The notes beneath the pieces were generated by a model. It made no database searches. It saw nothing but the letters and a program-made list of their open reading frames with translations, and had not been told where the DNA came from. DNA of 64,000 nucleotides from Kuschelorhynchus macadamiae (lineage: Eukaryota; Arthropoda; Insecta; Coleoptera; Curculionidae): contig JAUTXW010002457.1 of the NCBI GenBank assembly GCA_030620095.1, forward strand, positions 62,001-126,000, given 5' to 3'. Position numbers and translations under genes: made by a program. Below are positions 33,152-46,240 of the stretch, in pieces; positions within the stretch are counted from its first letter, which is position 1; every line of letters starts with the position of its first letter.

Positions 33152-34225
33152 TTTTTTTTATAACGGGTAAAAAATCTTTAAAAGACTGTCTGGTCAAAAA
33201 AGATCTTTTGTGACGAAGGGTGTGTCGGATTCCTATATAGATAGGGCTACCGATCAAAAAAATTCCTCAAGCGTCCTTCTCGGGACCGCTTTGGGGCATT
33301 ACTTCGAGAAGGTGGTAGATTTATTAAGCAGATGAAATGCTAGCCACTACTTCTCCCTTCCTTTAAAAGGTAAGGATGAGGAGTTCGCCATGAACTGTTG
33401 TCGGCTTAAGAGAGGTTGTTGGCCTCCTGTCGTTTGGATTCGAAGATCTTCTTAAACATGGAGCATATGGTTGTCCAGTTACTTGGAGAAAATAGCATCA
33501 GGTCGGTCAGGTTATCTTGTCTAATTTGGGCTGCGATGGACGCTTCGCATTCTTGCCTCTGTTCTACCCATCGCCGGCAGACGAAAATGGTGTGGTGAGC
33601 ATCGTCATCAATGTCACAATATGTGCATAAGGGACTTTGTACGAGGCCAAATCTGTAGAGGTACTTTCTAAAGCACCGTGTCTACTTAGAGCTTGCGTAG
33701 AGTAGTAGTCTAGATCTCCGTGACTTCGCTCGGTCCATCGCCCGACGTCTGGGATTAGGTTCTTGGTCCAGAGATAGCTGACTGCTTCCTTCCAACGTTG
33801 CTGCCATTTTAACCCAAAATTTTCTCTTACTAGTTACCTCTGTATCTTTCCTCTCTTTCCTTAGCCAGTAGGTCAATCGGTGGTACGTCTGATAGTTGAG
33901 GGACAGCGTCGCCAGAAACAGCATATTCTGATGGACATTTTTCGGCTCACTGAGATGAACATCTGGTGGCCACCTGGTATTCATGGCATCAATCCAAACA
34001 GGCGCAGCATATAACATGGTACTATGAGCGACTGAGCTCAAGAGTTTTCCCTTGCTTTGTTTAGGGCCACCGTCGTCGCAGCCACGATGTTATCAGTTTT
34101 TTCGGCCGGTCTTGTGATGTGCTCGAAGTAAGTAACTTTAGTATTTAGCCATGCACCTAGGCACTTTATCGCGTTCTGAAGGTTTATTGTATGTCCTTCA
34201 ACCACCAAGTTAATGGGGTGGAGCG
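33152..34225 (-). mobile_element. R1-clade LINE piece 4, 5' truncated
   Basis: The minus strand gives the RT thumb and C-terminal region: HLVVEGHTINLQNAIKCLGA, STMLYAAPVWIDAM and TYHRLTYWLRKERKDTEV, with the zinc-finger region degraded near 33600. The 3' UTR near 33152-33260 has the same GGGTAAAAAATC ... GGGTGTGTCGGATTC signature as pieces 1 and 3. No TAG tract is seen at its 5' end (about 34225), so the array ends here. Confidence 0.7.
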
Positions 34226-34369
34226 CGGCTTACGAAAAAGAACAGGCTGTGGTACGTTTGACGATTTCAACGATCACGTGACCATCTGAGGCCCAACATT
34301 TATTATTGTTATGAAATTTCTAAAGGAAAAATACCTTTTTTTCAATAATATATAAGTAATATCTGTATT

Positions 34370-35880
34370 GGGTAAAGTATTTTGTTTTTGTTTTATTAGC
34401 TAGTCATAAATATCACTTTTCTTCCAGTTTCTGTTTATTTAAGATTCTTGAAAGATAAGATGCATTGTCCAGAATGATTAAAGATGGAGCATCTAAATTT
34501 GGAATCAGTTGTTCTTTTAACCACTTTTCAAACAGCTCACAGTTCATATTATCATTGTAGTCCATACTTTTGGATGTCGAAGAAAACAGTAAACTTGCAC
34601 CTGGGAGAAATCCTGTTAAAGAACCTGCATGCAAAATGATGAACCGTTTTCCCGTCCCACATCCCTTTTTTCTCTTGACACTTTTTATAGACTCGTCCTG
34701 CCAAGATTTCGAACCACTTCCATTAGGAAATATCCAAGTCTAGTCTAAAAATACCACTTTTCTAAATTTTGAATTAACATTTTCCGTGTATTTCTTTAAA
34801 ACTGGATACGCTGACTTGCTATATGTGGCAACTCGCATAAAAATCTTTTATATCGAAAACCCAACATTTTTATTAATTTTGACAACGATTTTAGTCCAAT
34901 TTCCAATATGCCTCGATTTTTTAAAGCTTCTTTTAAAACTTGAAGGGTTATATTAGTTTTTGATGTGTATAAATCGTAAATTGCATTACGAACTTCCATT
35001 TTTACATTGTCACTTAAGTCTTCTGTCTTTGGCTTTTTGCGCAGTCCTTATACCGATTCCCAGAGCTTTTGCTACTGTCTCCTGGATACTGGCCGGTGCA
35101 TTTTCATTTTCGTAATATTTTATTAGATTTAATACCATTTTTTTCGCTTGTAGATGCAAAAAACCCGAAAATTGTTTTCTATTACTCATTTTGTCACTGG
35201 CTTCTCAATCTGACTTTGAAGTGACCTCGCTCAAAGATTTTTGCAACAGCTGGTATTTATATGTTTATCCTCTTTTTTCATATGAAAATATCATAGGTCT
35301 ATCTAATTCCTCTTCCGGATTTTATGCGGAGGATATGATTACACGTAATAAAAGAAAAACAAACTTAAAAAGTTTGTCGTTGATAAATCGTATGACCCGC
35401 ACGATAACACTGCTTTTGACTTTATCAAGTATTATGTTGAAATCAACGGTTAACATTTTGGTACCAATCCTAGGTGGCAGAACAAAATGGCGGCTTAATA
35501 AAATATATAAATATTTAGCCTGAAAAAACTACTTAATGGATTTATTTCAAATTTTGTGCTATAACAAATTGTGGTATACGGATCAATTAGTAAAATTGTG
35601 TTACTAATTTAAGACGGCGGAACAAAATGGCGGCCCATGAAAATGTTCGTAATCGTGCAAAAAATCAATCTCTCGGGTTTTAGATATATTCACGTTTTAG
35701 CATCCTTAGATGCCAAAAATTATGTTTTATCAATTCTGTCGGTCCGTGTGTCGGTCTGTCTGTCCCGATTGACTTCAAATTTCAGTAAAAAATTAAGGGT
35801 ATTATGAGGATGACCCAAGTCTCATAAATTAGCTGATGAGCTTTTTTGCCTAACAGTTAGCCACATAAGAACCAGAGATT
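34370..35880. repeat. Second copy of the 10.25-11.76 kb block (transposase plus repeat A)
   Basis: From AATATTGGGTAAAG..ATTTTGTTTTTG onward this stretch follows 10250-11755 nearly base for base, through the transposase, the terminal GACCCGCACGATAACAC, the AACAAAATGGCGGC block and the CCGTGTGTCGGTCTGTCTG block. One visible difference is a deletion of roughly 80 bp near 35035. The shared block continues past the transposon end into repeat A, so it looks like a duplicated or jointly mobilised segment and not two independent insertions. Confidence 0.8.
34390..35138 (-). pseudogene. DDE transposase, copy 2 (truncated)
   Basis: The minus strand carries the same protein words as copy 1: VRNAIYDLYTSKTNITLQ, LKNRGILEIGLKSLSKL, MDYNDNMNCELFEKWLKEQL and SLIILDNASYLSRILNKQ. 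The N-terminal helix-turn-helix is shortened by the deletion near 35035. The region with the third catalytic residue is absent because the copy is cut at about 34370. Inactive. Confidence 0.75.
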
Positions 35881-38859
35881 TGTCAAGTAATACCAACAAG
35901 ATTTAAGTTTCTTCATTTTTCTAGCCTGATCATCATAACAGAGAGAAACACTAATAAAGTTAATACATTTTAATAAGTACGTACAATCTAATTAAACGTT
36001 TTGTGTAAAGTTTGGTGCGCGAATTTGAGGCTGTGAAAAGATTGCAAGTATCTATGGTGATTGGCTAAAACCCTACATATCCATAGCAACGGCCTGCTTT
36101 TGCTTCCTGCCCTCTTTCGTTGGGGCTTCAGATCCGTGCGGCGTACTATATATAGTTAAGAATAGGCACAGCAGATAAAAAACTTTTAACTATCACAATT
36201 ACACGTAAATATAGATGGGTACTGCTAGCCTTACAAATCATCAAAATTATTTCGGAGGAATTCTCTCTCTATAAAAAGATTTGACTTTAAAATATTTGTT
36301 TTTCTTTGAATTTTAAAGAATTTTACGGTAAGCTCGTGTCTGGAAGAACATTAACCCCCGTATTGACTAAAAGATTTAAGAGTTAGACCAGATCTTGCCA
36401 TGACAACTAAAACTATTAGTTTACCAGTTATATTTTGCTGATGACATTGTCATTTTGTAATTGTGACATTTAGAAACAATACTTTTTTAATTGTAGCTTA
36501 TGTCATTTTAAACTAATAAATGTCAAGTTAGACCTGGTCTAAATTTAAGTCTTTTTAGTGAATACGGGTGTAAGGAATTTGGCTTTCTCCGTCCTTGATT
36601 CTTTAAGTTCTGCTATAGTTTATATAACTATAAAAACCGGAGTTACATGGATAGTTTGGCAGGTTAGTCCTGACATAAATGAGATAGGCTAGTATACAGG
36701 CTGTTGGGGTTTAACTACAAATATTTTAACAAATCATAGTAAGGATGGTTTTAAACAAAAAAATATTTTATACCTTCAGTAAATTCTGAATGGTTTTTGA
36801 GATATCAAAGTTTAAAATGTTTAATTTTGAAGAAGGTTCAAATTAAGTTCTTGACAACATGGCAACATTGATATTCGGATGTACGAGATTAGTCTAATCT
36901 CTTCAGCTGTTTTCAGCAAAGGAACATAAAAAACCTATAGGTTTGAGACAAATTCAATTAATTGATTTTGATTATTTATTTGGGATGTATGAATTAATTA
37001 TTTAACAAAAAGGATAGTGGTTGCACGAATAAAAAAAATAGAAACAATTGTAGCTAAACTATAATAATTTTTGAGAATATTATTTATTTGTACAATTTTA
37101 ACCCCACAATCCTAATTAAAATTATACTTTCTAAAAATTAATAAAAATATCAACTTACCAAGCAATTTAACTAGAACTAGGCAGGTAATTCACACAATAG
37201 AAAAAGTATTCGAAAAACTTAAAAGTAAATGCTGAATCCAACATCACAACAGGGTTTTCCTTCACTAGAGCTAAACTATGTTCCTCGTTTTCAGTTGATA
37301 TTTGCCTCTGGGGTCCACGATTTTTTATGATAAATCTTTACAGTTATATATACATCCCGTACGGTTTGGAAAAACATTTAACAGTCATTCGAACGGCTGG
37401 AAAGATATCCTAACTTTCCGGTATATTTGGGAAGCTAGATATGCATTCTGTCTACGTTCTCCATAAATAAGTAACATGTTTGCATATTCCTTATTTGTAT
37501 ACATTTTTAAAATCGACAAACGTATTCAGTCGGTATGGAATTATCGTACATTAGAAAAAACTAAGCTAGATGCTACGTTTACGATTTATTGTAATTTGTG
37601 TAACCACTTTTATTTAATCTAAAATAATAGAAATATTATAATGTAGGGACCTTTTTTTCATGATTGGAGGGTAACCCCCCTCCAGAGCCAGTTTTACTTA
37701 GAGTTAAAATAAAATACCTAACTTCTTTTTTTTTATTGTTTATATTATTTACGCTCAATTCCACTTATATAGAAAACAGGAATTGAAATTGTGTTGAGAA
37801 TTTTCATCGTCTTAAATCGCTTCCCCCCTCCCCCAGAAGCAATGTCTATATACGCCACTGGTTTTTATTTGACGTATGTAAAATAGCTGAGAGATCTCAT
37901 TTTTGAAACCCGTACTCTTAACTTAAATGTACCTAATTTTAAAAATTAAATATATTTTTAATACATTTTTATTTACATTTAATTTTATTATGTCAATATT
38001 TTCGAAAATATCGGCAATAGCCCCAATCTAATAGATTTTTGGCAAAAAGTTTGGTCAGACTAATTAGTTAATTCATTATTTATTAATTGTTTACATGCCA
38101 TAAAATAATTAATATTGAACTTGTGGCAAAAACTGCAAAGAGTAGACATGATTCTGAATAGAAATTGGGACGCGGTTTTCAAAGCAAACCAGACTTGACT
38201 TGGTCTCAAACAACCACTCTTATCATCAGCAGCTGAAGCATTCAGTGACGCCAACTCTGACGAATCAGTTACCTTAAGTAAACTAGACAAGTCATTATGT
38301 TTCTCAACTACAGTAAAATCCTAAGCCGAAGGTTATCAAAATGTTAGTTAATCTAAAACGTAATAATTATTCTTAAAAGTCCCTTGAAGTGTCATGTATC
38401 TAAAGAACCTAACGAAAAGACGCGAAACCTACTAAATACGAGAGCACAGCCAAGCGAGTAAACTGGTCTACCCCATATACGATTTATGAAGTAATATAAA
38501 TCATTTAATGTTTTGCATTGCAATGAGTTTCATTCCACAAAAACCATCTGAGCTACGTAACCCAAGCGCACAAAGAACTAAAACCTTTTGTAATACGTGG
38601 TGGAGCACCACATTTTTGTAAAAATATGTTTTTTTCCCAGATTGGCCTTAAATGTAAAAGATTTAGTGAAAAAATATCCTCTTAAAAAGATAATTAACCA
38701 AAAAGCAGCTAAGCAACATGTATTAATATTTTTATTAGCATCTCTTGGGGCCACAATTTTCGGATAACATGGTCGAAACTATACACCATGTTCAATCATT
38801 TAAACAAAATTTACCTAAAAATATAGTTGTGAATATGCATACAGGAAGGTAAGAGATAG
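35881..38859. other. AT-rich intergenic sequence
   Basis: I see no gene. A slightly GC-richer patch at 36060-36150 and CCCCCCTCC-rich spots near 37672 and 37826 (the latter followed by TACGCCACTGG) look like transposon edges, but I cannot assign them. Confidence 0.4.
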
Positions 38860-40930
38860 TGTCTTAAAGACAGCAAAAGTAAGAAGTTTTAACAGAAGCT
38901 TGGCTCTGGAGGGTATTTCTGCGCAAGTATATATTAATGAACACCTGTCGCCAGAAAACAATATACTATTTAAAAAGGTTCGGGATGTTGCACGCTCAAA
39001 GCCCTATAAGTACGTCTGGATTAAAAACGTAGTATACTGGTACGTAAAGATGGACAGCCTTTAAAGCCAATTCAAAGTCAAGAGGAGATTGCAGCAATTT
39101 AATCTACAATACCCTTACTGTTTTTAAGAGAAACTTGGTTAAACAACTCCGTTCAAGATAATGAATTATTTGAGAACTTTCAATTTTTTCGAAGCGAAAA
39201 CAACATAATTGGCAAGCTGTTTTTCAAAACGTTAACGTAAACACATCTGTCATTATTTTTTACGATATAATTTCCAAAGCAATCGAGACGTCTATCCCTA
39301 AGAAAAAATTAAATGAAAAGTTTCCCCTATATTTCAGGCAAAGTACGATAAGACTTACAAAAAAAAATAAAAATAAGGTTTATAAAAAGTGGAAAAGGCC
39401 AAATCCAGACGAGGATTGTGCTCTTTTTTCTGAATTAAGGCGTCGAAGCAAAATTATGATAAGGAGTGATTATTTAGCTTTTGTAAAATGAATTGATTGA
39501 AAAATAAAAATCCGGGTATTTCAAATGTTATGCACTGCGGAGATAAAGAGGCCCAGGGTTCCGATGTGAGCCGGCTTTTCTCTGAATTTTTCAGCTACTG
39601 AAGCAAGAAAATAACAATATAAATTTAATTTCTGAGATATACATCTCATTTGGAGAGGTTCTAAAATTGCTGAATCACATTGAGAAAAACAAAGGAGGTG
39701 GCCCTGATAGCCTTCCGTTATTATTAGTTAAGCATCAATGTAAATTTCCGTTCAAATGGAAGCTTGCCAATGTTGTTCCTATTCATAAGACTGGAGTGCG
39801 AGATAGTGTGACAAACTATAGATCGATTAGTAAACTTGACTTGTATCGTACATAATATTTTAATGAATACAGCCAAGCCTCATATAATTCCTGAACACGC
39901 TCAATAGATTCCAACCTTATAACATATTCAGAATATATTCTTTTCATCCTTGGATTGTCAAACCCAGGTGAACTCCGTGTACTCCGATTTCAGTAAAGCT
40001 TTTGATAAAATTAACCAAAACATCTTAGTTTCAAAGCTTACTTAGACCGGTGTTCATAGCGACCTCCTGAGATGGCTTGTTTCATTTATATCTAACCGAT
40101 CTCAGTATGTTACAGTGAATGGTCACCGATCTCTGATATTTGAAGTGACTGCGGCTGTGCCCCAAGGATCCCACTTGGGACCTTTACTATTGACGATTTA
40201 CATAAATGACATAAAACAGTGTTTTAATTTTGAAAAGTTTCTTCTTTACGCTCATGATATGAAGATTTTCTCATCCATCGTTAGTGTTGGAAGTGTTTAC
40301 TGTTGCAGAATGACCTGATAGCTTTTAATAATTACTGCTATGCCAAAAGTTATATCTGAACTTGCAAAAGTGTTATTTTATTTCATTTTCAGTATGGCTA
40401 TAACTTCAATAATATGTTACTTAAACAGGTAGATAAAATTAAGGACCAGGTGTAATTTACGATAAAAAATTACTTTTAGTGACCATATCGGTTATTTAGC
40501 TTCTAAATGTAACCAAATGTTGGGATATATAATACGATCTTGTATTTGTGTATTTTGCATATCTTCATAGTAGACTAGGTTTTGCTTCTGTCATCTGGTC
40601 ACCGTTGTATCATGTATATAAAAACCGATTAGAAAGCATTCAAAACAACTTTTTAAGATTCCTAAATCATACATGCAACGGCGTATAAACCCTCCATGCC
40701 AACTTGGCAGAACTACAAGTTTACCATTTGAATACTCTTAAAACAAATACGGCGTACCCACCCGGATGTTTTCATTTTATATAAACTTCTAAACAGTTTT
40801 ATCGAGTCTCCAGATTTACTGTCAAAAATCTGTTTTAATATACCACCCCGACATTTTCGAAATGCGTACATATTCGCAAGTTCTTTTTACAGGACTAATT
40901 CAGGTAGACATAAACAGAATGATTTTTTTT
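38860..40930 (+). pseudogene. Non-LTR retrotransposon remnant (ORF1 tail, endonuclease scrap, RT)
   Basis: In shifting frames the + strand gives an ORF1 C-terminus (FNRSLALEGISAQVYINEHL, KKVRDVARSKPYKYVWIKN), then directly an endonuclease-like FLRETWLNN with ELFENFQFFRSE. The RT follows: NKGGGPDSLPLLLV, WKLANVVPIHKTGVR, VYSDFSKAFDKINQ, AVPQGSHLGPLLLTIYINDI and FLLYAHDMKIF (a damaged FADD box). C-terminal words such as RLGFASVIWSPLY appear near 40570-40610. The EN middle part is deleted. The exact clade (Jockey or CR1 group) is not resolved. Confidence 0.75.
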
Positions 40931-41253
40931 TAATTCTTAATATTATACAATGTTTAATAGTGGGTGACCACCACAAAGTACAGCGTGCATTTTTCTAAGC
41001 ATACTTTTAACTAAATTATCCAAGCCTCTTGGGGTAAATGTTGCCATAAAATCGACAAAATTTCCCTAAGCGGTTGCTAATCGTCAGTAGAATGCTGACA
41101 ATGATCTAAGGCGAGCGGAGGTATATCGACTGCGTTACCGTTCGGTTGTGCTTGGTTTTGCGTTCCTCGCGGTCGAGCTGCTTCGCAGTACGTGTGTTTG
41201 TTCTGTTTTGTTTTCGCTGTTTATTTTTGTTTCGAATTTTTCATTTTCTAAAT

Positions 41254-42411
41254 ATGGCTGAATACAAGTGTGACAATTGCCATAAAGAGTTTTCAGAGAA
41301 AGACAAATACAATAAACTTCGTTGTAGTGGCGAGTGTAAACGATCTTTTTGCATGAATTGCACGGGCCTTGATAAGGCTACCACAAAAATCTTGATATTA
41401 CAAAAATCAACCCACCTCCGATTTTTCTGCGCCCTGTGCGACTCCCCTAGTTTGAAATATCTCAATGATAAAATCACAAAGGTATCTCAAAATTTGATTC
41501 CACATGAACTTTTTGCTTCAGTCGCAAACCGTGTATCCCAATTGACAAGTAGTGTACCGACAATTTCTGAAATGTATGACATTTTAGTGAAGAGTGAATC
41601 CAGGTGGGATCTCATGGAGAAAAAGATTGACGATATCCACAATCTCTCGAGGGAGTTTTCCGCTTACAAGCCAGATATGTTATTAAAGTCTCTAAGGAAT
41701 ATGGAACAGAATATTTTCAATATTTCCCAAATCCTCTTCAACAATGCCGAAGAAACGATAAAAATCCAAGTATAGGACTCCTCTTCAATTGAATTAAAAG
41801 CAGGTATTGCTAACATTAAGAGCAACCTAACTTGTGTAACTGACTTGGTAAAGGAGTTATACTCCAAATATGAAAACCAACATAAGTGTAAGCATATCAA
41901 AAATACATACCCTACCACCATATCCTTTCCTACACCAACTATGGAAACTACCTGCTCCACCGCCTCTACACAAACTGAGGTAACACCTACGGATATTCCC
42001 AGCACTACTGAAGGCTCCAGCAAGCTGGCTTGTAATAATACACAACGGTGGCACTATGTAATCGTAAGAAATCTTCCTGCAGGGTTTACGCCTAACAACA
42101 TAGTTCACTACGTTAAGGAGAAGCTTGGGACTACAGAGTTTATTCGCTACCACCACCTAATCAATCATATCTCAAATATTGATTTTAAAATTGGAACTCA
42201 GTCAAAAAAGTCAGCTGAAAAGCTTTTAGACAGCAATCTATGGCCCCATGGCGTAGTAATAAAACGGTCAGCTGTATCCGAAATAGAAAAATCTACACCG
42301 AACCTCCCACCTCCCTCCACACCGAAAAAAACTGCCCACCAACTCGAGCTCCGTCAGTTCACTGGTTGTCTCCTCTCCAATTTCTCAAAAGGGCACTATA
42401 ATATCTTCTGA
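41254..42411 (+). pseudogene. LINE ORF1 (PHD-like finger plus RNA-binding-like domain)
   Basis: The start MAEYKCDNCHKEFSEKDKYN opens a PHD/ZZ-type finger (CDNC..., CSGECKRSFCMNC, then FFCALC), which ORF1 proteins of this LINE group often carry. An in-frame TAG at 41773-41775 interrupts it; the same frame continues through KSNLTCVTDLVKELYSK. A Thr-rich linker follows, then an RRM-like part (YVIVRNLPAGFTPNNIVHYV) and SNLWPHGVVIKRS, ending at 42411. It would be about 385 codons if the stop were read through. Confidence 0.7.
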
Positions 42412-42488
42412 CAAAGAGGCCATTGCTGCCTGCAAAGCAAATGTCTTGTTGAGCAACAACTGCTACAGTCTTTCCAAGAAAGCTCCTA

Positions 42489-44686
42489 TTGACCAAGAAC
42501 CTATTTTTGATCCAATCAATCATCGATTACATGACGTCTGATTTTTCTCCATCAGAGGTGCATTCACAGGTCTATAACTCAGGTCTTTCCGATCACGAGG
42601 CGGTAATTTTCAGGTTTAGTTTACCTATTAGGCCCTTACCAAGATCTCGCCATCGGGGCAGAATTTTCTCGGCCGCAAATTTCTCAGTATTTCATAATAT
42701 TTGCTTTAACACCGATTGGAATTTTGAATCTGATAATGTCAACACAAACTTCAGAACTTTTTTAAATAAAACTTTATATCAAACCTAAGCGGCATAAACC
42801 GTGGACCACGAAAGGAATACGAATTTCTGCTAAAAATATGCGCTCGCTCTCATATAAAAAAATTCACCGACTTCTTTCTTATTCTCGACTATATCTCTAA
42901 ATATAGGAGGATCTATACTACTCTTATTAAGTCAGCAAAAAAATTACGCTACCGAAAACGTCTAACAAACTCAAATAACGTTTCAAAAGAAACCTGGTCC
43001 ATCATCAATAACCTCAGAAACAAATCAAACCCTGTGACTCAGATCTTGTCAGGGGCTAATGATCTAAATGATTATTTTATTAATGTAAGCAAAAATGTTA
43101 CCTCTAGTACCTCGCCAAGTTTGGACCCTCTTTCGTTTCCCCCTCCTTCAAAAAATTTAGCTGATAACTTTTTCTTAAGTCCCGTTAGCAACACTGAACT
43201 ATTGAAGGTAATAAATAATATCAAAAGTAAATCTTCGTGTAGCACTGATGGCCTATCAATTAGAATATTCCTGAACTTGCCACTCCCAGTCATAGAGGCC
43301 CTTACAACATTAATAAATGAGTCCTTTATAAAAGGTGTATTCCCTGATTGCCTTAAAACAGCTATAATTATTCCACTTCATAAAGGCGGCGAAAAAACTA
43401 ACTCTTGCAATTATCGCCCAATTGCACTACTACCAGTGCTATCAAAAATCATCGAAAGGCTACTGAAGAATCGTCTTATGCCATTTCTCCTGAAACATCA
43501 GATAATATCCCCGGAGCAGTTCGGATTTCTACCCAACAAGTGCACCAGCGACGCCATGTTCACGTTGCTTAGAGGCGTCTACTTATCTCTCAATAACAAC
43601 CACCCAACTGCCTCAGTTTTTTGTGACTATGCGAAAACCTTTGATTGTGTTAGTCATGAAATTCTGATAAACAAACTAAATTTTTATGGAATTCGTGGTA
43701 CTTCTTTAAATTGGTTCAAATCTTATCTTGGGAAAAGACAACAACTTGTAAGGGCTAATGGTTCCGATTCTGATTGTGATTACAAGTGGAGTCCCTCAAG
43801 GTTCAGTCTTGGGACCTATTCTTTTTTTTGTATACATTAATGATATCACGAACCATAAAATTAATGGAAGAATTTTTGCTGACGACACAAGCATAACTTG
43901 GAGTGATTTTGATACAACGTCTTTACACTCTAGTATCTCCAAAGACTTGGTTATAATTAAGGCTTGGTCCGATTCCAATATGCTTTGTTTTAATGTCGAT
44001 AAAACGGTGGCGTTATCTTATAAGGGAACTTTACAACCACTTCAGGTACATAACAGCAATATTGAATACGTAGAGTCGGTTAAATTCCTGGGTTTAAATA
44101 TAAATAACAACCTAAAATGGTCTAATCATATCGACACCTTAACTAAAAAACTTTCTACCGCCTGCTTCGCCATTCGATCAGTTTCAAAAGAACTAGACGT
44201 TCCTTCTGCCAGACTTACTTATTTCTCTTTATTTGAATCCCACCTCCGCTATGGCCTTCTCTTTTGGGGCTGCTGTACCACCGAGCAATTTCGTAGTATT
44301 TTTATGCTTCAAAAGAGAGCCATTCCTTATTTGTTTGGTCTAAATAATAGAGCTCACTGCCAATACTATTTCAAAAAACATGAAAATTAACACTTCCTGC
44401 ATTATTTATTTTGGAAACGGTATGTTTGCTGAGAAAACATATAAACACCCTCCCAGAAAGGCCACAACATGTATACCCTACCAGAAACTCTAGGCATGAT
44501 ATATATCTTCCCATTCCTTCCTCAGAATTAATAAAAAAATCAATTATTTACAACGCCATAAAACTTTACAACAATCTGCCAGTACATTTAAAATCTATCC
44601 CTATGCTTGCACAATTTCGAAAAAACACCAAAGCATACCTCATTGAGAGACCATTTTACAGCGTTAATGATTTTTACAGCGAGTAA
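42489..44686 (+). pseudogene. LINE ORF2 (endonuclease end plus reverse transcriptase), frameshifted
   Basis: The endonuclease C-terminus is seen as IDYMTSDFSPSEVHSQ with the GLSDHEAVIF box. RT follows: IKSKSSCSTDGLSIRIF, NYRPIALLPVLSKIIERL, EQFGFLPNKCTSDAMF, FCDYAKTFDCVSHEIL, SGVPQGSVLGPILFFVYIND and the catalytic GRIFADDTSITW. The C-terminal VKFLGLNINNNLKWSNHI, SHLRYGLLFWG, LQKRAIPYLFGLNNRAH and HVYPTRNSRHD are clear. Frame breaks lie near 42788, 43800 and 44390. RT residues are intact but the ORF is broken. Confidence 0.8.
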
Positions 44687-45229
44687 GTCTCTTTAAATTG
44701 TCACTAAATTCGCTTGTTTACTTAAATCTTTTGTGAGTCATGTCCTAACTCGTAGCATAGAATTTTGAAAATCATCATATAGAGAAAAGAACTGTCGAAC
44801 ATTCACTTAAAACTTAATTATTTTTGTTAGGTATTGGATTAAAAACAAAATTTAATTTTTTGTATCCTACATTCTACACTAGTTCATTATACCTTCTGTT
44901 TAACATCACAATTATTTGTATAACTATAATAACATAAGAGTTTAAGGTCGCATAGTTGCAATTTTGATTTCAATGTCATCGAAATTATTCACCTCGTACA
45001 TGTGTGTTTGTTTACTTTTATAAGGTTATTAGGATTCATTAACTGTTTTGCGGCAATGTTATGTTATATTCTAACGTGTGTTTTACGATTTGGTAAATTG
45101 ATAATTTACATTTTTAAAAAGCATTGACCTATCGAAATTCTTTTCGATTAATGTTTTGATATGTCTTATTTTAGGTATATTTTGCTTTGTCCATAAAATT
45201 GTAAAATTTTTCTGCGGCAATAAAGCATA

Positions 45230-45480
45230 CTTTTGTTTGTTTGTTTGCTTAATTGGAGTGAAGTCAGGAGAAAGTGCTGGTAACCTGAGATGATTAGCCC
45301 TGTTATTTTCCAGGACACGAATGACATTTCATGTTCTGTGAAGTATCGCATTATCACTAAGAAATAAAAAACTGTCTCCTACCTGTTGGGCTAGAGGAAC
45401 TACCATTTCTTCAATAATATTCCTGGCATAAATATTCCCATTCATACTATTTACAAAGACTGAAATGAGACACTAAAAAG
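45230..45480 (-). pseudogene. Tc1-like transposase fragment
   Basis: The minus strand reads VFVNSMNGNIYARNIIEEMV, then FLFLSDNAILH (second catalytic Asp), and then LRLPALSPDFTPIK, where the third catalytic residue expected in PIE has become Lys. A stop follows the DNAILHRT stretch. The fragment is cut off at the (TTTG)n tail of the adjoining LINE, so the LINE appears to have inserted into it. Confidence 0.65.
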
Positions 45481-45916
45481 AACGTTTTTCCATTGGCCTA
45501 ACCAATTTTTAACCATGCCCGTTTGGGATGAATTCTTAGTAGTTATATCACAAGTAATGGATATTTTGTTGAGTATAAAACTTTGACATTTTTGTGTCAA
45601 TATTGTTGTCGAACTTCACGAGAACAATTTTTTTTAAAAATACCTTATTAAAAAAAATGTCAAAGTATACTATACCCAAAATATCTTTCACGAGTGGTAT
45701 ATGACAAGATTATATACCTCGAATATACTTCAGCCAATCAAATGCATTTTAATAACCAATTAAATTCTAAATATCAGCGAATATAGGACCATATTGCTTG
45801 TATATTCGCGAATATACATGCTAGTTATTATAAAACAAGTATTTACCATTGTTTTAGTGATATTACCATAGAAATCAAACCTTTCAAAATATTTGTCACT
45901 GGCACATAAAAAAACG

Positions 45917-46240
45917 ATGTCTTACCATTTCGGAAACAGTTCCTTTGAAGGAATTAGAGAAGAAGAACTAACACTGAAGAACACCAGAAAAACCAAAAAA
46001 TATATATTAGATTTTTGCCATATGAAAAAGTACAATTTGAATGAGAACAAATCATTGGAAGAGTTGGGGAAAATTTTGGAGGACTGGGAGAGCAATATGA
46101 GAAAGAAAGATGGGAGCGAATATAAGGAAGGAGTGGTGAAAACAATTTGGCATAATATTGCCCAAATGATTCAAGAAAAATACCAATCGTTTAACATCAA
46201 TTTTGATCCTTTCACGAACGCTGTATTTAAAAAGCAAGGG
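45917..46240 (+). pseudogene. Crypton-like tyrosine recombinase, N-terminal part
   Basis: The reading frame gives NTRKTKKYILDFCHMKKYN, LEELGKILEDWESNMRKKDG, SEYKEGVVKTIWHNIAQMIQ and YQSFNINFDPFTNAVFKK. This is the SAM-like core-binding domain seen in Crypton elements and their domesticated KIAA1958/ZMYM-type relatives (MRKKDGSEY is diagnostic). The frame then leaves the family at about 46240, where a minus-strand R1-clade LINE begins. The catalytic C-terminal half resumes at about 48202. Confidence 0.7.

Larger units (their letters stand above)
41107..45235 (+). mobile_element. CR1/L2-group LINE, nearly full span, ends in (TTTG)n
   Basis: The element starts near 41107 with a GC-richer 5' UTR. 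It carries ORF1 and ORF2 in order and ends with TGCGGCAATAAAGCATACTTTTG followed by TTTG repeats at 45215-45245. A 3' end of the form AATAAAGCAT plus a short tandem repeat is typical of CR1/L2-group LINEs. The 5' half of the endonuclease is missing and both ORFs are damaged, so it is inactive. It abuts a Tc1 fragment at its 3' end. Confidence 0.75.

Noticed and set aside
29224..34041. Many + strand open frames between 29 and 34 kb
   Set aside because: They are antisense to the minus-strand R1-clade LINE pieces, which explain the coding signal.
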